Origin: Anaerolineaceae bacterium
GTDB taxonomy: Bacteria; Chloroflexota; Anaerolineae; Anaerolineales; Anaerolineaceae
Reading direction: 5' to 3'
Length of the DNA: 64,000 bases
Assembly: GCA_002702705.1 (NCBI GenBank)
Contig: PABH01000053.1
Location: 124,001 to 188,000, forward strand
In this document: piece by piece, positions 45,749-54,157 of the stretch
How the letters are laid out: each line of letters begins with the position of its first letter
Numbering within the stretch: the stretch's first letter is position 1
The notes under the pieces: model-generated
Seen by the model: the letters and a program-made list of their open reading frames with translations, nothing else
Database searches by the model: none
Told to the model about the DNA's origin: nothing
Made by a program: the position numbers and the translations under genes

Positions 45749-46531
45749 TTAATCCAATGTAATTAACACTGCAAACCTTCCGGATTTTTCACCTTCAGCT
45801 CGATGAGAAAACCATTCTGCCGTATTTCCAGCAGTACAAAAGTCTGACATTTCAATTGTGGTTACACCTGCCTGCTCTAATAACAAGGCGTTGGTTTTCC
45901 ACAGATCAAAATATGTCGAATTATTCCGATTATATATTATTTTATCCATAAATTCAGGTAATGAAGCACTTACGTTTTCAACAACATTTTTTCCAACTTC
46001 GTAGTGATCTCGACATATAGATGGTCCTATACCCGCAATAATATCATCAGGATTTACATCAAAATCGGTTTTCATTCTATTTATTGCTGCTTGAATGATT
46101 CTTTTTACTGTACCCTGCCAACCTGCATGCACCAAACCAATTATTTTCTTTTGAGGATCATATAAAAGAATCGGAACACAATCTGCAAATCGCATGAAGA
46201 GGGTTATCCCTTTCTGATTTGAGAGAATACCATCAGCCTTTTTATGGGGTTCATCCAATTTTCTGGGATTTGTTGTGGTAATAATCTCGTTTCCATGAAC
46301 TTGCCACACATCAAAAATTGATTTGACCGGTAAATCCAAACAATCGAATATTTTTTTACGATTTAAGGCGACGTTCTTATCCGAATCCCCTGTTGTACTT
46401 CCCAAATTTAAACTCTTATATGGAAAGGGGCTTACTCCACCGAAACGGGTAAAAACCCCATGTTTTATTTTGTGTTGATTGAATATCTCAAACTGATAAT
46501 ACCTTAGGCCATTTTTATTGACTTGTATCAT
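45749..46531 (-). CDS. pgeF: Peptidoglycan editing factor (laccase-domain, YfiH family)
   Basis: 260 residues. Signatures: GVFTRFGGVSPFPYKSLNLG (about 20-39), RFADCVPILLYDP (about 112-124), GLVHAGWQGTVKRI (about 130-143) and GIGPSICRDHYEVG (about 166-179). The His and Cys ligands of the metal site (HAGW, DC, GPSI-C) are present. PgeF removes wrongly incorporated L-Ser from peptidoglycan precursors in E. coli. It overlaps the DUF2085 fusion by ATGA and is in the usual yggS-yggT setting, which supports an envelope role. Confidence 0.92.
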   Translation of the reverse strand: MIQVNKNGLRYYQFEIFNQHKIKHGVFTRFGGVSPFPYKSLNLGSTTGDSDKNVALNRKKIFDCLDLPVKSIFDVWQVHGNEIITTTNPRKLDEPHKKADGILSNQKGITLFMRFADCVPILLYDPQKKIIGLVHAGWQGTVKRIIQAAINRMKTDFDVNPDDIIAGIGPSICRDHYEVGKNVVENVSASLPEFMDKIIYNRNNSTYFDLWKTNALLLEQAGVTTIEMSDFCTAGNTAEWFSHRAEGEKSGRFAVLITLD

Positions 46532-47520
46532 TTTTGTCTACGCAGATTATTAACTTTAATCTTTTCTTCCAAAACAAGTTTTGTTTCTCGCATACTTTCC
46601 TCAATCAAAGGAAAGAGATACCATGCCGTCATAAAACCAAATAAACTACCCGTAATGGTTCTAAGAAGAGGCGTGCTTTCTCGAATCGGAAGCCACACCG
46701 GGAGAGAATTAACTAACCCCGGTAGTTGTGAAGTACCGTCTAGCCCAATTGGAATAATCCCGAGAACCAACCAAATATACCAGGGAAGTGATTTTATTTT
46801 TCTCCCACTGATTATAAATATTAAGGCAAATAACAACATGGAAGCATAAATCGCTGTATCGCGCTGACATAATGCAACTTTATAGCCTAAAACTTCATTC
46901 CCGTTAAAATGCTGAGCGGCGCGTAAATCGATCTCATCTTCTCCCATGATCGATTCATATGTAACAACCCCTTCAACTCCTGCCAAAGAACGGGGATAAA
47001 AAGGTTGTTCCCCGTATATAAACCAGGAACGGAATGCCAGTTGATGACATAAAGGTCGGTATATGGTGTAAATAACATTTGCCGGCCCTTGAAAACCCGC
47101 CTTTAACAATACCGGAGCGAGAAACGGTAATCCTGCATATAACAATAGAAAAAAACTAATAAACCAGATATAAGCATCGGATAACCAAAAAGAAATACGA
47201 TCTGTCCGAGTGACTGTATCTCCTCTTTTAATTCTCGCTTCAAATCGTTCATCACCCACATTTGTCAATTGTGTGCTGCGATCGATCGAAGCACCAAGAG
47301 TCATTTTTAATTTTTGAATATTTATTTCATCAGTTAATAAATATGGCCCTGTCTTCACAACGGGAACTTTATCAGCATAAATTTCTTTTAGTCTGGTTGT
47401 CGTAGTGACATCAACAATTTGAAGTTCGTGTGGATATTCATTTTTTAACTCAGTAAACATATCCTTTACTTCATCACAGGCGGTACAATCTGGTTTTACA
47501 TACAAAACAACATTAATCAA
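46528..47520 (-). CDS. Glutaredoxin-like / DUF2085 membrane fusion protein
   Basis: 330 residues with a probable TTG start at 47520 (AGAGG 6 bases upstream). Residues 1-80 are a glutaredoxin-like domain with the redox motif CTAC (about 13-16, DCTACDEVK). The rest is a membrane protein with helices near 120-142, 205-225, 232-250 and 282-302; YRPLCHQLAFRSWF (about 155-168) and CQRDTAIYASMLLF (about 212-225) are the DUF2085 markers. The Cys-His in the membrane domain could bind metal. It sits between ccdA and pgeF, so a thiol relay across the membrane is plausible. The fusion is noteworthy. Confidence 0.82.
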   Translation of the reverse strand: MINVVLYVKPDCTACDEVKDMFTELKNEYPHELQIVDVTTTTRLKEIYADKVPVVKTGPYLLTDEINIQKLKMTLGASIDRSTQLTNVGDERFEARIKRGDTVTRTDRISFWLSDAYIWFISFFLLLYAGLPFLAPVLLKAGFQGPANVIYTIYRPLCHQLAFRSWFIYGEQPFYPRSLAGVEGVVTYESIMGEDEIDLRAAQHFNGNEVLGYKVALCQRDTAIYASMLLFALIFIISGRKIKSLPWYIWLVLGIIPIGLDGTSQLPGLVNSLPVWLPIRESTPLLRTITGSLFGFMTAWYLFPLIEESMRETKLVLEEKIKVNNLRRQK

Positions 47521-47529
47521 GAGAAACCT

Positions 47530-48249
47530 CTAAATTCCAAAATTTATAAAAAACCCAAACTGGTTCAAACGTTCTAGCACACCAAAAAACAACATACCAC
47601 CCACAATAATCAAAATTACCCCCATAACAACTTCAACATAATGCATCGCTTTTCCGTACTTTTGGATAATTGTAGTAACCCAACCAATTCCCAAAGCGGC
47701 AAATAAAAATGGGATTGCTAATCCAGCAGAGTAAGCGGATAATAATTTTACGCCTTCCGTTATCGATCCTCCATTGATCGCTAGTGTCAGAATAGTACTT
47801 AATACTGGCCCAACACAGGGTGACCAGCCTGCTGAAAAAAATACACCCATTAAGGCTGAAGATAAATAACTACGACTTTTTTCACTGCTGGATTGTGGTC
47901 GGATATCATATTCCAAAAATTGAAGTCGAAATATACCAGTTAGATGTAAACCAAAAATGATCACGACTAATCCACCAATTTTTGCCAACCAAAAACGAAG
48001 ATCGTATAGAACACTGCCAATAGCAGAAAACGCTACCCCAAGTGCGATAAATACAATACTAAAACCTAAAACAAAAGCAATCCCGTGTGAAAATGTTTCC
48101 CATTTATTTGCCTTTGAAGGATCCAATCGTATTGATGCCAAAGACCTACCACTAAGATAACTAATATACGCTGGAACAAGTGAAAAAACACAAGGCGACA
48201 AAAAAGAAGCCAATCCAGCAAGAAACGCTAATCCAATCGTAACAGTCAT
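47530..48249 (-). CDS. ccdA: CcdA-type cytochrome c biogenesis / thiol-disulfide membrane protein
   Basis: 239 residues with six membrane helices. Cys-containing helix motifs FLSPCVFSLVPAYISYLSG (about 16-34) and GWSPCVGPVLSTI (about 141-153) are the reactive pair of the DsbD gamma/CcdA family. It moves electrons from cytosolic thioredoxin to outside thiol partners, for cytochrome c maturation or for other exported thiol enzymes. The gene downstream encodes a glutaredoxin-like fusion, and the gene upstream a Tat-exported transpeptidase. No cytochrome c maturation genes are near, so the target is open. Confidence 0.93.
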   Translation of the reverse strand: MTVTIGLAFLAGLASFLSPCVFSLVPAYISYLSGRSLASIRLDPSKANKWETFSHGIAFVLGFSIVFIALGVAFSAIGSVLYDLRFWLAKIGGLVVIIFGLHLTGIFRLQFLEYDIRPQSSSEKSRSYLSSALMGVFFSAGWSPCVGPVLSTILTLAINGGSITEGVKLLSAYSAGLAIPFLFAALGIGWVTTIIQKYGKAMHYVEVVMGVILIIVGGMLFFGVLERLNQFGFFINFGI

Positions 48250-48255
48250 ATGTTT

Positions 48256-49350
48256 TTAACCTTCTCGTATATCAACAATGGTTCCTCCCGGCATGGATAC
48301 TGAAATGTCACCAGGATACAATGAAACATGAGGGGCAGTCCATCGAAAGACCCATTTTGCGTCTTCAGGTCTCGCATTGATACAGCCATGCGAGCGTGGT
48401 GTACCATAATCATTATGCCAAAAAGTTGAATGAATTGCGACCCCTTCACCGGTAAACAAAGAAGTCCAGGCCACACCAGCCAAATCATAACCTCCACCAG
48501 TTGTCCCACCACTCATATGAAGTGAAATCAATTTTCGCCAAATCGGATGCGGCCCTAATGGTGTTCCCCATTCTTCAACTAACTCTCCGTAAGCATTCCA
48601 CTTAGCTCCGGAAGAGATTTGGCAAAAATAAACTTCCGTATTTCCTTCGTAACATGACATAAATTGTCTACCGGGTGTGACATCGACGATAACGCGTTTT
48701 TCTTCCACATCTGGTGAGATCGGTTTTAATTCTTCTTCTGTCAATGGCCTAAATGCAGATCCTTCAGCCCAAAACATATCTCCATATCCAAATTTTTCAT
48801 TCACGTGATAAAAGATGGTGCCGTCACTACCCACTTTTACGTCATCAATCCAAATCGTTTGGCTGTAATATAAACGAGGATAGAGGGTTTCTTTTAAAGA
48901 TGGAGAGCGCACAGGTGGATTTTCTAAAATCAGATCAACATAGGGGACTGTAACTTCTGCCCAAAAACCAGCGCTTTCATTTGGTAAAGAAGTCAATGGG
49001 TCATTGATTTTTACACCAACAGGTTGAACAGAAGGTGCATATAAATAACCATCCGGGGTTTCAATCCATTTAGAATTCAGTACGCCAGCAGGAACCTCTC
49101 CAACCAATTCACGCAACCAATTAACTACTGCATCTTCATATAAAACCCCGACGGAAGCGGCATTTGCACTTGGGGCTGAGCGTAAATTGACCTTTCCAAC
49201 ACAGACTCTGCCTAATCGTTCTGCATCTGGCCAGATCAATCCTTGAGCATTCACGTTTTTATACCAGGGATAAACTGTAAGGGCGCCGCCAAAAGCAACC
49301 ACACCTTTAAGAAAATCTCTTCGAGAATACTTTTTACTAAAAAAATTCAT
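48256..49350 (-). CDS. Tat-exported L,D-transpeptidase (YkuD domain)
   Basis: 364 residues. A twin-arginine signal is clear: YSRRDFLKGVVAFGGAL (residues 8-24), with export expected after VNAQG. An SH3-like domain occupies about 45-110 (GKVNLRSAPSANAASVGVLY). The YkuD domain (about 225-355) has HSTFWHNDYGTPRSHGCINARPED, in part, with the catalytic His and Cys (SHGCIN). It makes 3-3 cross-links in peptidoglycan or attaches proteins to it. Its Tat route is unusual for this class. ccdA begins 6 bases downstream, and a Cys nucleophile needs a reducing system, so the pair fits. Confidence 0.92.
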   Translation of the reverse strand: MNFFSKKYSRRDFLKGVVAFGGALTVYPWYKNVNAQGLIWPDAERLGRVCVGKVNLRSAPSANAASVGVLYEDAVVNWLRELVGEVPAGVLNSKWIETPDGYLYAPSVQPVGVKINDPLTSLPNESAGFWAEVTVPYVDLILENPPVRSPSLKETLYPRLYYSQTIWIDDVKVGSDGTIFYHVNEKFGYGDMFWAEGSAFRPLTEEELKPISPDVEEKRVIVDVTPGRQFMSCYEGNTEVYFCQISSGAKWNAYGELVEEWGTPLGPHPIWRKLISLHMSGGTTGGGYDLAGVAWTSLFTGEGVAIHSTFWHNDYGTPRSHGCINARPEDAKWVFRWTAPHVSLYPGDISVSMPGGTIVDIREG

Positions 49351-49403
49351 ACCTGAAAGATAATCTTAACCATATTTTCTGTCAACTATTTTTTAAATCT
49401 AGG

Positions 49404-50933
49404 CTATAAATTAAATTTTTTATTAAGAATTAAAGTTTTAACTTTTTCAATTTCTGGTCCCCATAATGCATCCCCTGCTTGATAAGGAATTTCACTTCGA
49501 ATCAAATCATAGGCTATTTGGGTACCATCTCCTAATTTTGCATTGGGCTGGATTTTAAATCGCAAATCAATTGCGCGTGCTGCGGTATAGAATTCAATAG
49601 CCAAAACATGGGTCGTATTTAATAAAATTTGTAAGGTGTGCCTGGCAGCCGTCATCGCGTTTGCATTGTGATCTTCCTGTTCCGCCGATGTTGGTAAGGA
49701 ATGAACACTATCAGGATGGGCAAGTGATGTATTTTCTAAAACAAGACTGGCTGCAGTATATTGAGGCATCATTAAACCAGAATTTAAACCTGCCGCTTCC
49801 GGAGAATCCACTAACATTGGCGGTAAACCTGCATTTAAATTTGCGTCAGTCATCCGATTAACTCTGCGTTCGGAAATAGAGCCAATCTCTGATAAAACAA
49901 TACCCAAAAAATCCATAGCCACACCTACAGGTTCACCATGGAAATTACCACCAGACAAAGCAACACCAGGATCAAAAATTAATGGGTTATCGGTTGCAGC
50001 GTTAATTTCTCTTTGCACGATTTGACCCACAAACGCTAAAGTGTCTCGAGCAACACCTTGAACTTGAGGTGCACAACGTAAAGAATAAGCATCTTGTACT
50101 CTGCCTGTAGAGTTAATGAGGGTGGAATTGTTTATTAGTTGACGAATATGGTTAGCAACATCTAACTGTCCCAATTGACCTCGCGCTGCATGAATTCGGT
50201 GATCAAAAGCATCTTCACAACCTAACATAGCTTCCAAACTTAATGCTAACGATAGTTCAGCTGCTTTTAATAAATAATTTGTGTCATAAATACACAAAGC
50301 CGCAATCCCTGCTGAAAAAGTAGCACCATTATTGATCGCTAGCCCTTCTTTTGGACCTAAAATTAATCGGTCGATCCCTGCTAATTGCATCGCTTTTTTT
50401 CCGCTATGAATCTTTCCATTAAACCAAGCAAAACCGGATTCTGCTTCTTCATCAGCTTCATCTTTCGTAAAAACCAATGCCATGTGTGATAAGGGACCTA
50501 AATCCCCTGAAGAACCCAAAGATCCTTGGGAAGGGACAACAGGAGTTAAGTTTTTATTCAACATTTCCACTAAGGTTTCTACAACTTGTAAACGTACACC
50601 AGAGAATCCTTTAGCTAAGGTATTAGCCCGTACCAACATCGCTGCCCGAACGATCTCTGTAGATAAAGGAGCACCTGTCCCAACAGCGTGACTGATAATT
50701 AAGTTTCTACTTAGTTTTGCAGAATCCTGATCTGCAATCCTTTTATCAGCGAATATGCCAAAACCTGTATTAATTCCATAAACAGGCAATCCACTATTAA
50801 CGATTTTCATTTTATTTTCATAAGATCGTTGGATATTGTGAATTCCTTGTTCTGAGATTTTGACTTTTTCATTAAATCTGGAAACATTTACAACTTCATC
50901 TACGGTTAAATGGTGACCGTCAATTGATACCAT
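49404..50933 (-). CDS. hutH: Histidine ammonia-lyase family protein
   Basis: 509 residues from the ATG at 50933 (AGAGGATC just upstream; a TTG at 50951 is also possible). The MIO prosthetic-group region is GSLGSSGDLGPLSH (137-150), with Ser141-Ser142-Gly143 in place of the usual Ala-Ser-Gly. SHAVGTGAPL (81-90) has the His expected in HAL, and EQEDHNANAM carries the Glu typical of HAL rather than the NQDxxS of PAL/TAL. It should deaminate histidine to urocanate. No hutU, hutI or hutG gene is near. It lies in a co-directional run between a phytol-kinase-like gene and an L,D-transpeptidase gene. Confidence 0.85.
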   Translation of the reverse strand: MVSIDGHHLTVDEVVNVSRFNEKVKISEQGIHNIQRSYENKMKIVNSGLPVYGINTGFGIFADKRIADQDSAKLSRNLIISHAVGTGAPLSTEIVRAAMLVRANTLAKGFSGVRLQVVETLVEMLNKNLTPVVPSQGSLGSSGDLGPLSHMALVFTKDEADEEAESGFAWFNGKIHSGKKAMQLAGIDRLILGPKEGLAINNGATFSAGIAALCIYDTNYLLKAAELSLALSLEAMLGCEDAFDHRIHAARGQLGQLDVANHIRQLINNSTLINSTGRVQDAYSLRCAPQVQGVARDTLAFVGQIVQREINAATDNPLIFDPGVALSGGNFHGEPVGVAMDFLGIVLSEIGSISERRVNRMTDANLNAGLPPMLVDSPEAAGLNSGLMMPQYTAASLVLENTSLAHPDSVHSLPTSAEQEDHNANAMTAARHTLQILLNTTHVLAIEFYTAARAIDLRFKIQPNAKLGDGTQIAYDLIRSEIPYQAGDALWGPEIEKVKTLILNKKFNL

Positions 50934-50957
50934 GTTTGATCCTCTTTGCAAAAAAAA

Positions 50958-51659
50958 TTAAAAAAGGGCTAACCCAGCCAACACAACAACAATTGGTACA
51001 GAAAGGTTATCAAAATCCTTTACTGGTACAGTTTCAATAATGGCCGCTAAAATGCTTAATAAAACAATTCTCCCAGTAATTGATTCAAAACTTAACGAAA
51101 AAATACCAGCACGAATAAATATCCAAAGAATTAAAATAGTCATTAAAAAACTTCCAAGAAACATCGCAATCGTGCCCGCTAACGTTTTTGTTTTTGACCA
51201 TGGAATTGGCCTTGATTTAATTCTTCTGCCAACAATATCAGCCAAACCGTCCCCACCACATAAAACCATCAACCCAATGATACCAGCTGGATGATTTTTC
51301 CAAAACAAGATGGTTAACAAAACAAACATGATGCCATAAATTAATGGGCCTTTTAGGATCTCTTTAGGATCACCACTACGTGACATAGCTTCCACAGCAG
51401 CTTGATCTTTAATAATCCCTATCCCTATCAAAAAAAATTGAACTGTAATTAATAAGGGCACCACAGCAGCCACAAACCTTGAAGCAGGAACTTGAGGGAA
51501 CATCAGCCAGCACAAAACAAATATTGGGCCTGTACCTATATGAATAATTTTTCGACTAAGTTGACTCGAAATAAAACCTTTTAAAGCCATAAAATCGACC
51601 AATCTAAGCCAAACCAATGCAGAAATGAGGGTTAGAACAAATGCTAAAAATAAACTCAT
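50958..51659 (-). CDS. Phytol/dolichol-kinase-like membrane protein
   Basis: 233 residues with about seven membrane helices. The pattern SRKIIHIGTGP (about 35-45) and GGDGLADIVGRRIKSRPIPWSKTKTLAGTIAMF (in part; about 133-165) is the SEC59/VTE5 kinase and CTP-transferase-like motif. Members use CTP to phosphorylate polyprenols or phytol, or make CDP-lipids. The bacterial substrate is not known; undecaprenol or a phytol-like alcohol is plausible. Its ATG overlaps the smpB stop by one base (TAATG). Confidence 0.8.
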   Translation of the reverse strand: MSLFLAFVLTLISALVWLRLVDFMALKGFISSQLSRKIIHIGTGPIFVLCWLMFPQVPASRFVAAVVPLLITVQFFLIGIGIIKDQAAVEAMSRSGDPKEILKGPLIYGIMFVLLTILFWKNHPAGIIGLMVLCGGDGLADIVGRRIKSRPIPWSKTKTLAGTIAMFLGSFLMTILILWIFIRAGIFSLSFESITGRIVLLSILAAIIETVPVKDFDNLSVPIVVVLAGLALF

Positions 51660-52111
51660 TAATACCCTTTAATCGATCTTGCAGCTTCCCGTTCTTGATC
51701 TCTACGAGCTATATTTTCCCGTTTATCGTAGAGTTTTTTACCTTTGCCAATAGCTATTTCGATTTTTGCTAATCCATGCCTGAGATATATCTTGACTGGA
51801 ACAATCGTTACACCTTTTTGACGAACAGCGTCCCACATTTTATTGATTTCTTTTTTGTGAAGTAAAAGCCTTCGTTTCCTTTTGGGATCATGGTTTAAAT
51901 AACTGGCTGCTTCATAAGGCGCAATATGGGCATTCACCAGCCAGGCTTCACCATCTTCTACTTGAATATAGGCTTCAGAAATACTAACCTGATTTGCTCG
52001 GACAGATTTGATTTCACTTCCATGTAATGAGATACCTGCCTCGAAAGATTCTAGTAAAAAATATTCAAAACCGGCTTTTCTATTTTTTGCAATTATTTTT
52101 ATATTGTCCAT
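51659..52111 (-). CDS. smpB: SsrA-binding protein
   Basis: 150 residues from ATG at 52111. The family motifs are present: ARKN-like IIAKNRKAGFEYFLLESFEAGISLHGSEIKSVR (in part; about 5-37), VNAHIAPYE (about 63-71), LLLHKKEINKM and RREK-like tail DKRENIARRDQEREAARSIKGY. SmpB carries tmRNA to stalled ribosomes in trans-translation. The ribosome site is weak; a TTG at 52138 would extend the protein with sequence not found in the family. No tmRNA gene was found in this window. Confidence 0.93.
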   Translation of the reverse strand: MDNIKIIAKNRKAGFEYFLLESFEAGISLHGSEIKSVRANQVSISEAYIQVEDGEAWLVNAHIAPYEAASYLNHDPKRKRRLLLHKKEINKMWDAVRQKGVTIVPVKIYLRHGLAKIEIAIGKGKKLYDKRENIARRDQEREAARSIKGY

Positions 52112-52226
52112 AGCCAAAATTTTAACACATCCTTCCAAGACATTAGCATATACAATCCATTTCGAAAAACAAAGTGAATATTATCATTAATATGGTGTCA
52201 AATAAACATAAAACAGGAGTATTTTC

Positions 52227-52922
52227 GTGGATCAATCCAACCCTCAATCATTTAATATTTTTGAAAACCCGATGATATTTCGAGTATTTCCACCTGTTGA
52301 TCCTAAAAATAATAGAAACAACTTTTTATTACTTCATGGATGGACCGGGAACGAATCCTCGATGTCTGTGTTCTTAAAAGCCCTCCCAAAAAACCACTAT
52401 TCAGTATCACCAAGGGGCCTTTTCCAAATATCTTCAGAAAGTTATGGGTGGTTAAATATTTCTGATTATCCAACCCCAAATTTTTCTGACTTTTATACTT
52501 CTGTTGATATTCTAATGGAAAAATTTGAGAGTTTGTTAAAAAAAATGGATATCCCAACGATGGATAAGTGGAATGTGATTGGATTTAGTCAAGGGGCTGC
52601 TGTTGCCTCTGTATTAGCTGTACGATATCCGGATTATTTTAAGAAAATCTGTCTTTTATCCGGATTTATCCCTGAAAATCCACCAAAAATAGAATCTCAA
52701 CTATCCAATCTTGAAATTTTTATATCGCACGGTATAAATGACGATAAGGTGCCATTTAAACAGGCTGTAAAATCGGAAAAATTCTTTTTGTCAATCGGAG
52801 CATCCGTTGTTTTTTGCCAAGAAGAACAAAATCATAAAATTGGTGCAACTTGCAGCATCAATTTAAAAAAATTCCTCAACTCAGAATTATCTGCGTTGCA
52901 AAAAAGAGAAAGCGCTCAATAA
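52227..52922 (+). CDS. Alpha/beta-hydrolase, phospholipase/carboxylesterase type
   Basis: 231 residues, GTG start at 52227 with AGGAG 7 bases upstream. The hydrolase elements are FLLLHGWTGNE (about 32-42, oxyanion region), the nucleophile elbow GFSQGA (about 117-122, Ser), and Asp in HGINDDKVP (about 172-180). A His near QNHKIG (about 203) completes the triad. The layout matches the small acyl-protein thioesterase / carboxylesterase family. Substrate not known. Its last 36 bases overlap the convergent SH3b gene. Confidence 0.85.
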   Translation: MDQSNPQSFNIFENPMIFRVFPPVDPKNNRNNFLLLHGWTGNESSMSVFLKALPKNHYSVSPRGLFQISSESYGWLNISDYPTPNFSDFYTSVDILMEKFESLLKKMDIPTMDKWNVIGFSQGAAVASVLAVRYPDYFKKICLLSGFIPENPPKIESQLSNLEIFISHGINDDKVPFKQAVKSEKFFLSIGASVVFCQEEQNHKIGATCSINLKKFLNSELSALQKRESAQ

Positions 52923-53513
52923 AATTCCTATAATTCCCAAAACCATAATAATTAAGCCTACTGGAATACCTCCTGGAACTTGATTAAAAGCTTTTTCTTC
53001 AAATGTTGGAATTTGAATGGGTGCAGGCTCTGTATATGTCGGAAGTCTGGTTGCTTCTACCGTTATAACAAATTGAGCAGCTAATGTTGGATCAATTGTT
53101 GCAGTAAATTCTGGTGTGGGGCTTGGTGGTGGTTCAACAATCGGCAAAAAACCAGGATCCACATCAACATTAAATGCATAAACCCATGCTTTTCCACCTT
53201 CAACACCTGGATAAGCAATTTGAATCCACTCTCCACCTGCAGATTTTCCCAAAGCTGGTACTTCCTGACCTACTAACAATAACCCCACTTTTGGAAAGAT
53301 TGTATTGGGGCCAGACCGAATATTAATAAATTCTTCACTACCAGCAGTATTCACCCTAACCATTGGCCCAGCAACGGTTCCGGTTACAGTTGGAATTGAT
53401 CCTGTTGGAAGCTGTCCTTCGGGAACTGCTTGGGCTTGGGATACATTCAGAAAAACAAAAGCCAAAATGGCCAAAATTCCAAATAAAATTGCGAACATCT
53501 TTCTCATATCCAA
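52887..53513 (-). CDS. Exported SH3b-domain protein with C-terminal membrane anchor
   Basis: 208 residues. Signal peptide about 1-29 (VSQAQA). An SH3b domain (about 50-125) has NIRSGPNTIFPKVGLL and GGEWIQIAYPG. A proline/threonine-rich stretch (about 125-170, PPPSPTPEFTATIDP) leads to a C-terminal membrane helix (about 184-202) and a basic tail (QRR). It probably holds an SH3b domain at the surface through the C-terminal anchor. No enzymatic domain is visible. Convergent with the esterase gene (36-base overlap); divergent from the zinc-ribbon gene. Confidence 0.8.
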   Translation of the reverse strand: MDMRKMFAILFGILAILAFVFLNVSQAQAVPEGQLPTGSIPTVTGTVAGPMVRVNTAGSEEFINIRSGPNTIFPKVGLLLVGQEVPALGKSAGGEWIQIAYPGVEGGKAWVYAFNVDVDPGFLPIVEPPPSPTPEFTATIDPTLAAQFVITVEATRLPTYTEPAPIQIPTFEEKAFNQVPGGIPVGLIIMVLGIIGILLSAFSFLQRR

Positions 53514-53530
53514 AAAAACTCCTAATTACT

Positions 53531-53559
53531 TTATACTTCGCCTAATCCAAGATTATAAT
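53531..53559 (+). promoter_or_regulatory. Promoter placing transcription start at an ATG (leaderless)
   Basis: TATAAT (53554-53559) lies 7 bases before the ATG at 53567. The -35 position (53531-53536, TTATAC) is a weak match with a 17-bp spacer. The strong -10 and the short distance suggest a leaderless message. Confidence 0.4.
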
Positions 53560-53566
53560 ATATGTT

Positions 53567-54157
53567 ATGGATCAGAAAACATATCATGGGAAATTATCAC
53601 CACAGGATTTTTCTAGAGCTTTATTTGCTCATTTTCACCGTGGAAATCTTCAGGTTCAGCAACTTGGAGATGGCAATAAATTAATTGTGCAAATTGCCAC
53701 TCGTAAAAACCCTGCTTCGGGTGGCCAAACAGCAATAGGTGTATCATTACAAGCTGTTGAAGATGGCGTCATGGTTCAAGTTGGAAAACAAGCCTGGGGT
53801 GGAGTCGCAGCCAGTCTTGGCTTTTCAGCACTGACGGCTTTCAGAAATCCGCTTTCCTTGTTGAGTCGTATAGATGATATCGCCCAAGATATCGAAAATA
53901 TTCAAATCCGTGATGAGATTTGGGATATTATCGAAATTACGGCAAAAAATCTTGGCGCGGGTTTTGCACTTTCTGAAAGATTACGAAAATATGTCTGTGA
54001 ATATTGTGACACACCCAATCCAACAGGTGAATCTCACTGCATCGCTTGTGGAGCACCTTTGGGGGGTATACAGCCGATTACATGCCGATCATGTGGATAT
54101 ATTGTCTTAAGAAATGAAAAACATTGCCCAAATTGTGCAAAACCACTTTATCCTTAA
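53567..54157 (+). CDS. Double zinc-ribbon protein
   Basis: 196 residues. Residues 1-135 form an unassigned domain with FSRALFAHFHRGNLQVQQLG and a GGxxAxG-rich middle; similar proteins of Anaerolineae are common but unnamed. The C-terminus has two zinc ribbons: CEYCDTPN...CIACGAPL (about 144-168) and CRSCGYIV...CPNCAKPL (about 174-194), each with CxxC pairs. Function is not known; zinc-ribbon tails of this type usually bind protein or nucleic acid. The stop overlaps the zwf stop by 4 bases (convergent). Confidence 0.78.
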   Translation: MDQKTYHGKLSPQDFSRALFAHFHRGNLQVQQLGDGNKLIVQIATRKNPASGGQTAIGVSLQAVEDGVMVQVGKQAWGGVAASLGFSALTAFRNPLSLLSRIDDIAQDIENIQIRDEIWDIIEITAKNLGAGFALSERLRKYVCEYCDTPNPTGESHCIACGAPLGGIQPITCRSCGYIVLRNEKHCPNCAKPLYP

